Notes: a model not told the origin generated them from the sequence alone. A stretch of DNA of 64,000 nucleotides from DATBGZ01 sp036557785 (GCA_036557785.1 DATBGZ010000015.1:124001-188000), one strand, 5' to 3'; shown: positions 43,071-52,845, counted from the stretch's first letter. Made by a program: numbers and translations.

Positions 43071-43766
43071 CTACTCTGGATGGTTCGATGTGGTGAACTC
43101 GGTGGTGACCAACTCGACCATGGGGCGGCTCGTGCGCACCAACGCGAGCACGAAGAGCACCGCCAGGACAGCCACCAGCAGCTCGCTGGCGACCTGCGCG
43201 ACCAGCACCGCGGCGATGATGACGCCCGCGTTGCCCAGGGTCGACACCGGTGCCCGGGGGATCATCTCCCAGGCCAGGCGGATCGTGTCGAGCGTACGGA
43301 AATCGAACAACGACGTGATGACCAGCCCGTGGGTGAGCCAGAGCAGCGCCAGCACGCCGATGAGGATGAGCACGATCGCCCACCAGGTCGGCAGCCCGGA
43401 GACCCAGAAGTTCGCCAGCGTCACGGCGACGACGGTCAGCCAGGCCAGCCCGATCAGCCAGATTGGCAGGACCGCCCGCACGTTGATCCGGTAGCCGTGC
43501 CAGAACTGGCTGGACGGGCGCAGCTGGGTGAGGTCACTGCGCCGGTGGTGCAGGGCGTAGATCGCCGCGGACAGGGCAGGCCCGAACGGGATCGCGCATG
43601 CGGCCACGAGCGGGATGTTGCGGATGTCCCTGGGGAGCAGGAACAGCGCTACCATCCCGGGCAGGCTCGCGAGGACGAGCATGAGTTCGACGACGATCAG
43701 CGTATAGATGAACGAGGCCACCCGAGAGAGCGGGCCCTCGCCGAACTCCCGCTGTGCCCGCGTCAC
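43071..43766 (-). CDS. DUF624 (YesL-type) membrane protein
   Basis: 231 aa with five helices. Near helix 1-2 are the family features FIYTLIVVELMLVLASLPG, and YALHHRRS follows. DUF624 proteins are found beside Lpl/Ytc-type oligosaccharide importers and hydrolases; their job is unproven. Its GTG overlaps the stop of the beta-xylosidase by four bases (GTGA), so the two are translationally coupled. Confidence 0.88.
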   Translation of the reverse strand: MTRAQREFGEGPLSRVASFIYTLIVVELMLVLASLPGMVALFLLPRDIRNIPLVAACAIPFGPALSAAIYALHHRRSDLTQLRPSSQFWHGYRINVRAVLPIWLIGLAWLTVVAVTLANFWVSGLPTWWAIVLILIGVLALLWLTHGLVITSLFDFRTLDTIRLAWEMIPRAPVSTLGNAGVIIAAVLVAQVASELLVAVLAVLFVLALVRTSRPMVELVTTEFTTSNHPE

Positions 43767-45301
43767 CCGCTCGCCTCCCCCACCGCCGTCGCGCCCCGCC
43801 CGAGCAGCCGGCCCTCATCCCACCACGGCGGGGTCTCGTCCGCGACCGGGCTCGCCTCGACCAGCGTCACCTCGTGCCGGGCCAGCGTCAGGTCCAGCAT
43901 CAGTCGCCCGGCCGCCACCGCGGCCCGGCGATGTTCCCGCACCGGCTGCGCCGCCTCGCGCAGCGCGTCGAGCTCCCGCGGCTTCGGGGAACGGGGGCGC
44001 CCCATCTCGGCCCACGCCGTCGCGGCGTTGCCGGCCTGCTCGTTGACGCGCGAGCGCAGCACGAACGCCGCCGAGCCGGCGCACGGCAGGTCCAGCCGCA
44101 GTACATGGGCATCGACGTGGTCCACTCCGCTGACGTCGACCGGTGCCCATGCGAGCACCGCGAGCCGCCCGTCGGGGTGCCGGGTCACGAGATGGTCGCC
44201 GCCTCGGGCAAGGATCTGGGGGCCGAGGCGGGCGAAGAAGGCGTAGAGGTGGTAGGCGGGCTTGGGGATCTGCCGGTGGGTGAGCAGCCCGAACCCGCCG
44301 TGGAACAGCGCCGTCGGGATGCCCACCTCCTCGAACACGTCGCTGAACGTCCAGTACGCGAACGAGTCCACGAGCTCGCCGCCGGCCGCGAGCACGGGGG
44401 CCAGGTACGCCGCGTGAAAGGCCGTATCGTGGATCGGGTTGTCCGGGCGATAGGAGGAGTTGAACTCCGTGATGTGCACGGGCAGTGTGGCCAGCGGCGT
44501 GCCCGCGAGCTGCTGGCGGGGACGGGCGAACTGCGCCAGCAGGTCCGCTGCTGGCCGCAGCGTCTGGTGCACGCCGAACGGTACGTGCTGTGCCGGTCCC
44601 GAGGTGTAGGCGTGCCGGCTGATGAAGTCGAGGGGAACCGAGCGCGCCAGCACGAACTCGGCGAACCGGTCCAGGAACTCGTCGCCGCCGGGCGAGATCG
44701 CTGGCCCCCCGACCTGCAGGGAGGAGTCGACATCCTTGACAGCGCCCGCGGTCGTCTCGTAGAGGCGGTGGTAGGCGTCCTGGTCGGCTCCGAGCCAGAA
44801 CTGCTCCAGGTTCGGCTCGTTCCACACCTCGATCGGCCAGCCCCGCACCTCGTCCAGCCCGTACCGGTCCACGAGGTGTGCGACCGTGGCCCGCGTCAGC
44901 CGCGCCCATTCGTCGGGTGAGGAGGGCGGCGTGATGTTGCCCTTCCACCAGAAGACGGTCGCGTCGGCGGAGACCAGGCCCGAGGGCATGAAGCCGAGCT
45001 CCAGAAACGGGCGGATGCCCAGCGCGAGGTAGGCGTCGACGATCTGGTCGAGGTACGTGAAGGCGTACCGGACCTGGCGCTGTCCCTGGTGTTCGTACGG
45101 ACGGTGGATGCCGACGTCGTCGCTGAGCACGCCGTGCCCGCGGATGAGCCGGAAGCCGATCTCGCGCTGGGCCACCGCGAGCGACTCGAGGTAGTCCTTG
45201 CGCAGCCCGAGGGCGAATCGGCCGGTTCCGACGCACTCGCGCCACGCCGGGCTCAGGCGCCCGACTGGGCTCTCCGGCACGGTGATCCGGTTCTGGCTCA
45301 T
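43763..45301 (-). CDS. Beta-xylosidase-type glycoside hydrolase (GH39)
   Basis: 512 aa retaining hydrolase of clan GH-A. The acid/base is Glu162 in IEVWNEPNL and the nucleophile Glu279 in HITEFNSSY. A C-terminal beta domain follows (about 385-512). Without a signal peptide it would act in the cytoplasm, releasing xylose from imported oligosaccharides. It follows the importer's binding-protein gene, separated by two very strong hairpins, and is coupled to the DUF624 gene. Some GH39 members are alpha-L-iduronidases or act on other sugars; the glucuronoxylan context favours xylosidase. Confidence 0.9.
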   Translation of the reverse strand: MSQNRITVPESPVGRLSPAWRECVGTGRFALGLRKDYLESLAVAQREIGFRLIRGHGVLSDDVGIHRPYEHQGQRQVRYAFTYLDQIVDAYLALGIRPFLELGFMPSGLVSADATVFWWKGNITPPSSPDEWARLTRATVAHLVDRYGLDEVRGWPIEVWNEPNLEQFWLGADQDAYHRLYETTAGAVKDVDSSLQVGGPAISPGGDEFLDRFAEFVLARSVPLDFISRHAYTSGPAQHVPFGVHQTLRPAADLLAQFARPRQQLAGTPLATLPVHITEFNSSYRPDNPIHDTAFHAAYLAPVLAAGGELVDSFAYWTFSDVFEEVGIPTALFHGGFGLLTHRQIPKPAYHLYAFFARLGPQILARGGDHLVTRHPDGRLAVLAWAPVDVSGVDHVDAHVLRLDLPCAGSAAFVLRSRVNEQAGNAATAWAEMGRPRSPKPRELDALREAAQPVREHRRAAVAAGRLMLDLTLARHEVTLVEASPVADETPPWWDEGRLLGRGATAVGEASG

Positions 45302-45327
45302 CCATCGTCCACAGTGCTCAGTCGCAG

Positions 45328-45365
45328 CCGTACGGCCCCGGGCAACCGGTCCCGGGGCCGTACGG
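45328..45365 (-). terminator. 15-bp perfect stem-loop after binding-protein gene
   Basis: Arms 45328-45342 and 45351-45365, eight-base loop. The second of two hairpins met by transcription coming from the binding-protein gene. Confidence 0.85.
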
Positions 45366-45379
45366 GCAGTGGTGCGGGT

Positions 45380-45423
45380 GGTCCGGTCGAGCCCGGAGGA
45401 GACGTTTCGGGCTCGACCGGACC
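45380..45423 (-). terminator. 16-bp perfect stem-loop after binding-protein gene
   Basis: Arms 45380-45395 and 45408-45423, 12-base loop, 38 bases after the binding-protein stop. Together with its neighbour it may end or reduce transcription into the beta-xylosidase gene. Confidence 0.85.
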
Positions 45424-45460
45424 GGGCGGGGGCGAGATGCCGGTGCCGCCTACAGGTCCA

Positions 45461-47122
45461 TCAGCGCTGCTGGAAGGCGTTGTAGGCGTCGGTCACGAGA
45501 CCGAGGTAGGTCTGGGCGTCGAGACCGTCGAGCTCCTTGACGAAGTTGCCCCAGTCGTCGAACGACCGGCTACCGAGGATGAACTTCAGCGACTCCTGCA
45601 TGACGTGCGGCGTCAGGTCAACCTCGATCTGGGTCGCCTGGTCCTGCTGGTCCTCATCGAACGGTTGCGGCGGTGGCACGGGTAGTACCTCCCGGTCCTT
45701 CACGGAGTCGAGGAAGGCCTGCTCCTCGTCCGAGTAGAAGGAGTGCATCAGGTCGCGGGTACCGCCGTAGACGAAGATGCCGTTGTAGAAGCCGTAGTCC
45801 TTCTGCAGTTGCTTCGTCGCGGTGTCCGCGTTGAAGCCCAGCATCGTGATGTCCGGGTTGAGGGTCCGCTTGCCGTTGGCGTCCTTGGTGTAGGTGACAC
45901 CCGGCACGCCCCACTTGGCGAACTCCTGGCCGTTCTCCGAGTACCACAGCCAGTCCACGAACTGCATCATCGCGACGAAGTTCGGGCTGTCCTTGACATC
46001 GGCGTTGAAGATGATGCCGTTCTCCAGCCGGCCACCGAACATGACGTTACCCATCGGACCGGTGGGCGGCGGGATCATGCCGACCGTGGCGCCGGGGATG
46101 TTCTTCAGGTTCGGCCGGTAGTCGTTGATGACGTTCTGGATGTTGCTGCTGATGACGAAGGACTTGCCCTGGGCGAACTTCTGCAGCGCCTGGTCGTCCT
46201 GCTGCGTGAAGCTCTCCGGGTCGAGTAGGCCCTCGGTCACGAGCTTGTTGAGGTACTGCAGGGTCTGCTTGTACGCGTCAGACTCAGCGGTGAGGACGTA
46301 CTTCTTCTGGTTGAAGTCCCAGGAGACGGTGTTGTAGTCCCAGCCCGCGCGCACGCCGAAGGCCGCCGCGATGGTACGGATCAGGTTGCCGCCCGGCCGC
46401 TCGGGCGGGGCGAAGTTGAAGCGGTCCGACAGTGGGTAGCAGCCGGCGACGCCCGCGCACTCCTTGTCCTTGAGAACCTTCAGCATGTTCTCGAAGTCGT
46501 CCAGGGTCTTGGGCGTGGCGATGCCGTCCTTGGTGAGCAGGTCGGTGCGCACCGCGAACGAGTACTCGGTCCGCTTCTCCTCGTGCATGCCCGCGAGGTT
46601 GTAGTACTTTCCGTCGGCCTGCGTGAGGGTGTCCAGGTCGGACTGCATGTTCCAGTTCTGCACCCGTGCGGAGTAGTTGGGCATGAGGTTGACGTAGTCG
46701 CTGACCGGCAGGATCGCGCCCGACGAGACGTACTCGTTCTCCTGGCCCGGGTACGTCTTGGGGATGATCTGCGGCGCCTGGCCCGCGTTGATCAGCGTGG
46801 TCCGCTTCTGGTTGTAGTCGCTCAGTGGCGCCTCCACCAGGTCCAGGTGGACGTTAGTCCGCTTCTCGAGTTCGCTCCAGAACAACCAGTCCTCGTTGAG
46901 TGGGTAGTTCGGGTGGTTGTTGTACATCATGGAGAAGTGCAGCGGCTGGTCCGTGGTCGCCCGGAAGTCGACGCCGACGGCATAGTTGGACATGGCGCCG
47001 ACACGCTTGTCCTTGAACTCGTCCGGCTTGCTGCTGCAGGCAGACGCAAAGCCCAGGGCCAGGACAACCGCGGCGCCGGCACTGACCGAGGTCAGTGATC
47101 GTCGCCGGTTGCTGTGGTACAT
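45461..47122 (-). CDS. Oligosaccharide-binding lipoprotein, LplA/YtcQ type (importer 2)
   Basis: 553 aa extracellular solute-binding protein, longer than MalE types as usual for this group. Lipoprotein signal ends FASAC at about residue 29. Mature blocks: YNNHPNYPLNEDWLFW, INAGQAPQII, and a C-terminal QTYLGLVTDAYNAF. AAGGAG lies five bases before the ATG. Third gene of a minus-strand operon after two permeases. In Bacillales, close relatives with GH67 and xylanase genes import aldotetraouronate, which matches the adjacent alpha-glucuronidase. Confidence 0.93.
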   Translation of the reverse strand: MYHSNRRRSLTSVSAGAAVVLALGFASACSSKPDEFKDKRVGAMSNYAVGVDFRATTDQPLHFSMMYNNHPNYPLNEDWLFWSELEKRTNVHLDLVEAPLSDYNQKRTTLINAGQAPQIIPKTYPGQENEYVSSGAILPVSDYVNLMPNYSARVQNWNMQSDLDTLTQADGKYYNLAGMHEEKRTEYSFAVRTDLLTKDGIATPKTLDDFENMLKVLKDKECAGVAGCYPLSDRFNFAPPERPGGNLIRTIAAAFGVRAGWDYNTVSWDFNQKKYVLTAESDAYKQTLQYLNKLVTEGLLDPESFTQQDDQALQKFAQGKSFVISSNIQNVINDYRPNLKNIPGATVGMIPPPTGPMGNVMFGGRLENGIIFNADVKDSPNFVAMMQFVDWLWYSENGQEFAKWGVPGVTYTKDANGKRTLNPDITMLGFNADTATKQLQKDYGFYNGIFVYGGTRDLMHSFYSDEEQAFLDSVKDREVLPVPPPQPFDEDQQDQATQIEVDLTPHVMQESLKFILGSRSFDDWGNFVKELDGLDAQTYLGLVTDAYNAFQQR

Positions 47123-47195
47123 GTGGACTCCTTCGATGAGGGACAGGTGGGACACGGGCAGGCCGAACGGCTCCGGCCGGCCCTCGACCGCGACG

Positions 47196-48167
47196 TCAGC
47201 CCTTGACGGCGCCGAGCATGACGCCGCGGACGAAGTACCTCTGGATGAACGGGTACACCAGGAGAATCGGGACGCAGATGAGGACGATCGCCACCGCCTG
47301 GACGTTGGCGGAGATGTGCAGGTCGGAGATCTGACCGCCCATGTTCGTGCCGCCGGTGGCACCCACGAGCAGGTTACGCAGGTAGATAGTGACAGGGTTG
47401 AGATTCTGGTGATCCAGATAGAGGAAGGCTGGGAACCAGGAGTTCCAGAACGAGACGCTGTAGAACAGCGTCATGGTGGCGAGCACCGCCTTGGAGAGCG
47501 GGAGCACGATGCGCATCAGGATGCCGTACGTGTTCAGGCCGTCGACGGCGGCGGCCTCCTCCAGCTCGGGCGGCAGGTTCTCGAAGAACGCCTTCATCAC
47601 CAACAGGTTGAACACGCTGATGGCGTTGGGTAGTGCGATGGCCCAGATCTGGTTCCGTAGTCCCATCGCGCTGATGAGGACGAAGTTGGGGATGATGCCG
47701 CCGCTGAAGAACATGGTGAACACGGCGACCCAGATCAGCAGCGTGCGGCCCTTGAGGTGCTTCTTCGAAAGCACGAACGCGTACGTGGTCGTGAGCACCA
47801 GCGCGACCACGGTCGAGACCGAGGTGTACTTGATCGTGTTCCAGTAGTTCAGCCAGAACAGGTGATCGTGGGACACCAGCCGGTAGGTGTCGACGTTGAA
47901 CCCGATCGGCAGCAGGTTGACCCGGCCGGTGCGGATCGCCACCTCGGAGCTGAACGACTTGGCCACCACGTGCACGAACGGGACCAGCGTGGCGATCACC
48001 ACGAGGGTCAGCCCGATGGCATTGAACACCTGGAAGGCCCGGTATCCCCGCGTGTCGTGGATGCGCCCCCACCGACGCCGACGCGGGGCCGTGACAAGCC
48101 TGGGCTTGGCCGGTGGCGCAGGCGGCGTCGCCGGCGCGCGCGGTGCGCTCTGCTCGATGGCTACCAC
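47196..48167 (-). CDS. Oligosaccharide ABC permease, YtcP/LplC type (importer 2)
   Basis: 323 aa, six helices, EAA loop EEAAAVDGLNTYG (about residue 225), and the family end FVRGVMLGAVKG. GTG 48167 starts seven bases inside the end of the preceding permease gene with GGGGA upstream. Forms the channel with the LplB-type partner. ATPase not encoded here. Confidence 0.93.
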   Translation of the reverse strand: MVAIEQSAPRAPATPPAPPAKPRLVTAPRRRRWGRIHDTRGYRAFQVFNAIGLTLVVIATLVPFVHVVAKSFSSEVAIRTGRVNLLPIGFNVDTYRLVSHDHLFWLNYWNTIKYTSVSTVVALVLTTTYAFVLSKKHLKGRTLLIWVAVFTMFFSGGIIPNFVLISAMGLRNQIWAIALPNAISVFNLLVMKAFFENLPPELEEAAAVDGLNTYGILMRIVLPLSKAVLATMTLFYSVSFWNSWFPAFLYLDHQNLNPVTIYLRNLLVGATGGTNMGGQISDLHISANVQAVAIVLICVPILLVYPFIQRYFVRGVMLGAVKG

Positions 48168-49156
48168 AGGCTCGTCCCCACTGTGCGCTTCGCGATGAGG
48201 TTGGTGGACATGATCAGGACGAGCCCGATCACTGCCTCGAAGAGGCCGATCGCGGTGGCGTAGGAGAGGCTGCTCGCGGAGGCCATGCCGACGCGGAACA
48301 GATAGGTCGACAAGATGTCGGCGGTCGAGTAGGTCAGCGGGTTCTCCATCAGGTAGACCTTCTCGAAGCTGACCCCGAGGAACGTGCCGACGTTGAGGAT
48401 CAGCAGCGTGATCATCGTGGTGCGCAGCCCCGGAAGCGTCACGTGCCAGGTCTGTCGCCATCGGTTCGCGCCATCGATCTTCGCCGCTTCGTAGAGATCA
48501 TCGTCAATCATTGTGAGCGCGGCGAGGTAGAGGATCGTGCCCCACCCGACCGTCTGCCAGACCTCGGACGAGACAAAGATCGTGCGGAACCACTCGGGTT
48601 GTTGCATGAACGGGATGGGGGTCACCCCGAATCGGTGGATGGCCTGGTTGACCAGGCCGTCCAGGGCCGTGACCTGATAGATGATCGTGACGACGACAAC
48701 GATCGACAGGAAGTGCGGCAGGTACGAGACGGACTGCACGAAGCGCTTCCAGGTGCCGTTGCGCACCTCGTTGAGCAGCAGGGCGAGCACGATGGGCAGC
48801 GGGAACGTGAACAGCAGCGTGAGCCCGCCCAGGATCAGCGTGTTCTCGAAGACATGCCAGAACGTCTTGCTGTGGATGAACCGGTCGAAATAGTTCAGCG
48901 TGAATGGCCCGGTACCCAGGATGCTGCCGCCAGGGCGGAACCGACGGAATGCGATAACGTTACCGATCATCGGGAGATACCGGAACACCAGGAAGAAAGC
49001 GATCGGCCCGAGGGCGAGCGAGTAGAGCTGCCAGTCACGCCGGAACGCCTGGCGCCAGGTCCGCTTCCTGGGCTTCGCGGCTCCCATCCGGGGGGTCGGC
49101 GCGGTGGCGGGAGATCCCATCACGCGGATCCCGACATCGGCCTCGAGGTTCGTCAC
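48161..49156 (-). CDS. Oligosaccharide ABC permease, LplB type (importer 2)
   Basis: 331 aa, six helices. Starts with the RDWQLYSLALGPIAFFLVFRYLPM block seen in LplB proteins, and carries EAA loop YEAAKIDGANRWRQTW. GTG 49156 is the likely start, with a G-rich ribosome site; the frame upstream to 49378 runs into the promoter. First gene of the operon permease-permease-binding protein-GH39-DUF624. Confidence 0.93.
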   Translation of the reverse strand: MTNLEADVGIRVMGSPATAPTPRMGAAKPRKRTWRQAFRRDWQLYSLALGPIAFFLVFRYLPMIGNVIAFRRFRPGGSILGTGPFTLNYFDRFIHSKTFWHVFENTLILGGLTLLFTFPLPIVLALLLNEVRNGTWKRFVQSVSYLPHFLSIVVVVTIIYQVTALDGLVNQAIHRFGVTPIPFMQQPEWFRTIFVSSEVWQTVGWGTILYLAALTMIDDDLYEAAKIDGANRWRQTWHVTLPGLRTTMITLLILNVGTFLGVSFEKVYLMENPLTYSTADILSTYLFRVGMASASSLSYATAIGLFEAVIGLVLIMSTNLIAKRTVGTSLW

Positions 49157-49374
49157 GCGCCGGCACCCCCCTCGCGCACCCCGCGACCTGGCGCATGCCG
49201 TGCCATCGAGGGCGAGCAGGCGATCAGTTGGTGCAGGGTCGGGGGCAGCCACGGCCCGCCCCGCGCGACGCGGTCGCCGGTTGGGACCCTGCTCATCATG
49301 GCACCGCCTCCCGCCGTGGACGTGTCGATCGCGAACGGTGTGGTTGCCCGTAACCTGCGTCTTGCGTTTGGGCT

Positions 49375-49407
49375 GCAAACGTATGCGTCCTCATACAGAC
49401 ATGTCAA
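49375..49407 (-). promoter_or_regulatory. Promoter and operator of importer 2 operon
   Basis: Minus strand: TTGACA (49407-49402), 18-base spacer, TACGTT (49383-49378). The operator-like GCAAACGTATGC (49375-49386) covers the -10. Also here is CGTTTG-5-CAAACG (49365-49381). A repressor bound at these would block polymerase. The stretch 49408-49632 shows no gene. Confidence 0.7.
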
Positions 49408-49632
49408 GGGTCAACCGTGCAGGCGCGCCCGTGGCGGCGGACGCTCATCGCTGGAGTGCGCGGGCCGTCCCTCTGCCGGCCAGCGCCCGGTCAGGCGCCG
49501 TCGCCCCGGTCTTGGCATCGACTGCCGTCGATCAGGATGGGAATTGCTGGCGGCATAAGGAATCCAACCGGTGGTCCTGGTGTGCCATCATGCGGATCAG
49601 CCGATGCTCGTGATCGCGTGACGGGCGCGGCA

Positions 49633-49665
49633 CTCGATGACTGCGCTTCGATTGCAGTCATCGAG
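49633..49665 (-). terminator. 12-bp stem-loop terminator of the uronate operon
   Basis: CTCGATGACTGC pairs with GCAGTCATCGAG around a nine-base loop, about 50 bases after the fructuronate reductase stop. Confidence 0.75.
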
Positions 49666-49717
49666 GCCACCGCCTGTTACCGTTCCGATACGTTGTCGGA
49701 CGTCGATGCATGGGTTG

Positions 49718-51166
49718 CTAGCCGCTAGCGAGCAGCCCCGCCACACCGCCGGAGCGCAGCGCGGCCAGGCGCTCGGCGACCAGCCCGACCAGCGTCGCGT
49801 CGTCGGCGAGACCCTCCGGCGCGACGGCCGCCACGCCGAGGATGGCGCGCACCTGGGCGGTCGCGTCGTCGCCGGCCGCCGTGAGCGCGTCGCGCAGCGC
49901 AGCGGCGAGTGGGTCATCGAGGGGCAGCACGGCTCCGTCGTCGGAGAGGCCGCCGAGGAACCGGGCCCACGCGGCCACGGTGGTGGCGAGGTACACGGGC
50001 TCCGCACCGGCCGCGCGCCGTTCCGCCACCGCGGCGAAGACGCGCTGGGGCAACTTCTGCGAGCCGTCCATCGCCACCTGCATCGTGCGGTGCTCGATCG
50101 CGGGATTGGCGAAGCGATCGAGAACGCTTGCGCCGTACGCCTTCACCGACACGCCATCGGGCGCCCGTACGGTCGGCGCGATGTCTTCGGCCATCAGTTT
50201 GTCGATGAAGTCCGCCATGCCCGGCAGGAGGAGTGCCTCCCGGATCGTCGCGACGCCGGCCAGGCACCCGAGGTAGGCCAGGGTCGAGTGAACCCCGTTG
50301 AGCATGCGCAGCTTGAGCCGCTCGTACGCCGGGACCTGCGCGCTGAAGGTGGCCCCACCGGACTCCCAGGCAGGCCGTCCCCCGGGGAAGAATCGCCACG
50401 GCATCGCGGGGTCGTCTTCGATCACCCACTGGTTGAAGGGCTCCGCCTCCACCGCCGCCTCGTCGGTGCACCCCAGCGCCTGCCTGGCCCGCTCGTACGT
50501 GCGGGGCGTGCTGGCCGGCACGATGCGGTCGACCATCGTGCTGGGGAACGCGGCCCAGCTGCCCGGCTCCTCGCCGAGGGCCTGGCACAGCGCGGATCGC
50601 AATCGTTCGCCGTTGGCGGGCAGGTTGTCGCAACTGACCAACGCCAGCGGCGCGCCGCCCGTCGCCGCCCGCCGCCGCAGGGCCCGCGCCAACAGGCCGA
50701 CGACCGTTCGGGGTGGCGCCAGCCCGACGAGATCAGCGAGCAACTGCGGGTCGTCGAGCAGGCGACCCGCTCCGTCGGTGAGGTACGCCTTCTCCGTCAC
50801 GGTCAGCGTAACGACGCGGGTCGCTGGGTCGGCGAGCAGATCCAACACCGCTTCGCCCTGGCTCGGCAGATGCAGCGCGCCGACCAGCGAGCCGATCACC
50901 TCGGTGACGGGCGGCCCCGCGGAGAGCGTCGTCACGCTGAACAGGCCATCCTGTTCATTGATCGCGGACACGGTCGCCGGGCTGCGCGGTGCCACCGCGA
51001 CGATGCCCCAGTCGCCCCCGGCGTAGCGCAGCGCGGCGTCGGTGTAGACGGCCTGGTGGGCGCGGTGGAACGCGCCGAGTCCGATGTGGACGATCCCGGG
51101 CCGGCTGGGCGGCGGCAATCTCCATGCGTCTGGCGCGGTGCGGCGACCCAGCCGGGTGGAGCTCAC
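49718..51166 (-). CDS. uxuB: Fructuronate reductase / mannitol dehydrogenase family
   Basis: 482 aa polyol-type long-chain dehydrogenase. N-terminal NAD site with IVHIGLGAFHRAHQAVY, then the family central block KLRMLNGVHSTLAYLG, and catalytic-region CDNLPANG. GTG 51166 overlaps the stop of uronate isomerase by four bases, so the two steps glucuronate to fructuronate to mannonate are coupled. Mannonate dehydratase and KDG enzymes are not in the window. A mannitol or altronate specificity cannot be excluded, but the partner gene argues for fructuronate. Confidence 0.9.
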   Translation of the reverse strand: MSSTRLGRRTAPDAWRLPPPSRPGIVHIGLGAFHRAHQAVYTDAALRYAGGDWGIVAVAPRSPATVSAINEQDGLFSVTTLSAGPPVTEVIGSLVGALHLPSQGEAVLDLLADPATRVVTLTVTEKAYLTDGAGRLLDDPQLLADLVGLAPPRTVVGLLARALRRRAATGGAPLALVSCDNLPANGERLRSALCQALGEEPGSWAAFPSTMVDRIVPASTPRTYERARQALGCTDEAAVEAEPFNQWVIEDDPAMPWRFFPGGRPAWESGGATFSAQVPAYERLKLRMLNGVHSTLAYLGCLAGVATIREALLLPGMADFIDKLMAEDIAPTVRAPDGVSVKAYGASVLDRFANPAIEHRTMQVAMDGSQKLPQRVFAAVAERRAAGAEPVYLATTVAAWARFLGGLSDDGAVLPLDDPLAAALRDALTAAGDDATAQVRAILGVAAVAPEGLADDATLVGLVAERLAALRSGGVAGLLASG

Positions 51167-52632
51167 CGCCCGTCCAGCCGGAAGACGCGCCGGGGCAGGT
51201 GGTAGGCCAGGTCGGCCATGGTCTCGACGGCCTCGTCGTGGTCCAGGCGCCCTTCCACGACGAGCCGGGCGAGGTAGGCCGCGTCGACCCGGCGGGCGAC
51301 CTGGTGGCGCACCGGGATCGAGCAGAACGCCCGGGTGTCGTCGACAAAGCCCGCGGTATTGGCGAACCCGGCGGTATCCGTGACCGCCTCGCGAAACCGG
51401 CGCAGCCCGTCCGGGGTGTCCAGGAACCACCACGGCGCGCCGAGGTAGAGCGCCGGGTAGCCACCGGCGAGGGGGGCGAGCTCCCGGCTGAACGCCGTCT
51501 CGTCGAGCGTGTACAGCACCAACCGCAGCCGCGGATCGTTGCCGAACCGGTCCAGCAGCGGCCGCAGCGCCTGCGTGTACTCCGTGGCTCGCGGGATGTC
51601 CCCGCCGACATCGCGGCCGTGCGCGCGATGCAGCATGGCGTTGTGGTCGCGCACCGCCCCCGGGTGCAGTTGCATGACCAGACCGTCCTCAGTGGACATC
51701 TCGGCGAAGCGCAGCAGCATGTGCGCCCGGAACGCCTCCGCGTCGCCCGCGCGCTGCGGGTCTGCCGTGGCGTCGGCGTCGCCACGGGCACGCAGCCGCT
51801 GGAACAGCCGCGTCGCGTCGGCGTCGTCGAGGTCGAGGGTGAGCGCCGTGGGGTGGCCATGGTCGGTGCTGCGGGCCCCGGCTGTCAGGAAAGCCGCCCG
51901 CCGCGCCCGTACGGCCTGCAGGTACCCGGCGTAGGTCGTGGTGTCGACGCCGGTGAGTGCCGCGAGCTGGTCGAGGCGGGCGGCCCAGCCCGGCCAGTCA
52001 GGGTCGACGATGTCGTCGGGGCGAAACGTCGTGATGACCCGGCCGCCTGGCCCGCCCCAGCCGTCGGCCTCGAGCTTCGCGTGCGCCGCGAGGTCGTTGC
52101 ACGCCGACTCGGTCGTGGCGAGCACCTCGATGCCGAACCGCTCGAAGAGCGCGCGCGGGCGGAATGCCGGCTCGGCGAGGCGGTCGACGAGACGGTCGTA
52201 GACCTCATCCGCGGTCTCGGGGCGCAACGGCGTATCGATGTGGAAGATCTCATCGAGGGTCATCTCCAGCCACAGCCGCGACGGGGTGCCGCGCAGCAGG
52301 TGCCAGTGGTCGACGAACGTGCGCCAGATCGCCCGTCCGTCGGTCTCCACAGGCCCGCCGTCGAGCCGCCGCACGCCGAGCCGGTGCAGCGGCACGCCCT
52401 GGCTGTAGAGCATCCGGTTGATGTAGTGGTCCGGGACGATGAGCAGCCGTGCCGGGTCGCCGAAGGCCCGGTCATCCGCGAGGAGCCAGGGATCCACGTG
52501 GCCATGCGGCGAGATGATCGGCAACTTTGCCGCGTGCTGGAACAGAGTCCGGGCGACCTCACGCTGGCGCGGCTCGGCGGGGAACAGCAGGTCCGGGTCT
52601 GTTCCGGTGGCGTTGGGTGGACTAGAGGTCAC
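51163..52632 (-). CDS. uxaC: Uronate (glucuronate) isomerase
   Basis: 489 aa amidohydrolase-fold enzyme converting D-glucuronate to D-fructuronate. Visible: metal-binding ISPHGHVDPWLLADD near residue 40, DHYINRMLYSQGVP, and WHLLRGTPSRLWLE. The C-terminus carries HQVARRVDAAYLARLVVEGRLD. GTG 52632 follows GAGGAG by four bases; the frame to 52716 is unsupported. It processes glucuronate released by the GH67 enzyme and is cotranscribed with uxuB. Confidence 0.95.
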   Translation of the reverse strand: MTSSPPNATGTDPDLLFPAEPRQREVARTLFQHAAKLPIISPHGHVDPWLLADDRAFGDPARLLIVPDHYINRMLYSQGVPLHRLGVRRLDGGPVETDGRAIWRTFVDHWHLLRGTPSRLWLEMTLDEIFHIDTPLRPETADEVYDRLVDRLAEPAFRPRALFERFGIEVLATTESACNDLAAHAKLEADGWGGPGGRVITTFRPDDIVDPDWPGWAARLDQLAALTGVDTTTYAGYLQAVRARRAAFLTAGARSTDHGHPTALTLDLDDADATRLFQRLRARGDADATADPQRAGDAEAFRAHMLLRFAEMSTEDGLVMQLHPGAVRDHNAMLHRAHGRDVGGDIPRATEYTQALRPLLDRFGNDPRLRLVLYTLDETAFSRELAPLAGGYPALYLGAPWWFLDTPDGLRRFREAVTDTAGFANTAGFVDDTRAFCSIPVRHQVARRVDAAYLARLVVEGRLDHDEAVETMADLAYHLPRRVFRLDGR

Positions 52633-52731
52633 GAGGCTCCTCGGGCGGCGTCGGGACGGGAGCACCCGGCTCCGGTGCAGGGTCGCTGCAGGGCTCGTCC
52701 AGTACGGTTGGTGCATGCCAGTACGGCAAAC

Positions 52732-52771
52732 GATCGCAGCGATCCTAGCTCTCGCGGTGTCGGGCGCTCAA
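52732..52771 (-). promoter_or_regulatory. Promoter of uxaC-uxuB with perfect 13-bp palindrome
   Basis: Minus strand TTGAGC (52771-52766), 18-base spacer, TAGGAT (52747-52742). The palindrome GATCGC-A-GCGATC (52732-52744) overlaps the -10 and may be a repressor site distinct from the CAAACG type. AAAACGATTTT at 52800-52810 is a further dyad upstream of the -35. Confidence 0.55.
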
Positions 52772-52845
52772 GAACGCCCCACCCGACCCACGACGATGGA
52801 AAACGATTTTGCTCGCCCACTGGAAAAAGAATGTCCGGGCAGCCA

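Noticed and set aside
49408..49632. Small gene between importer 2 promoter and the uronate terminator
   Set aside because: Frames there lack ribosome sites and recognisable sequence; the stretch appears non-coding.
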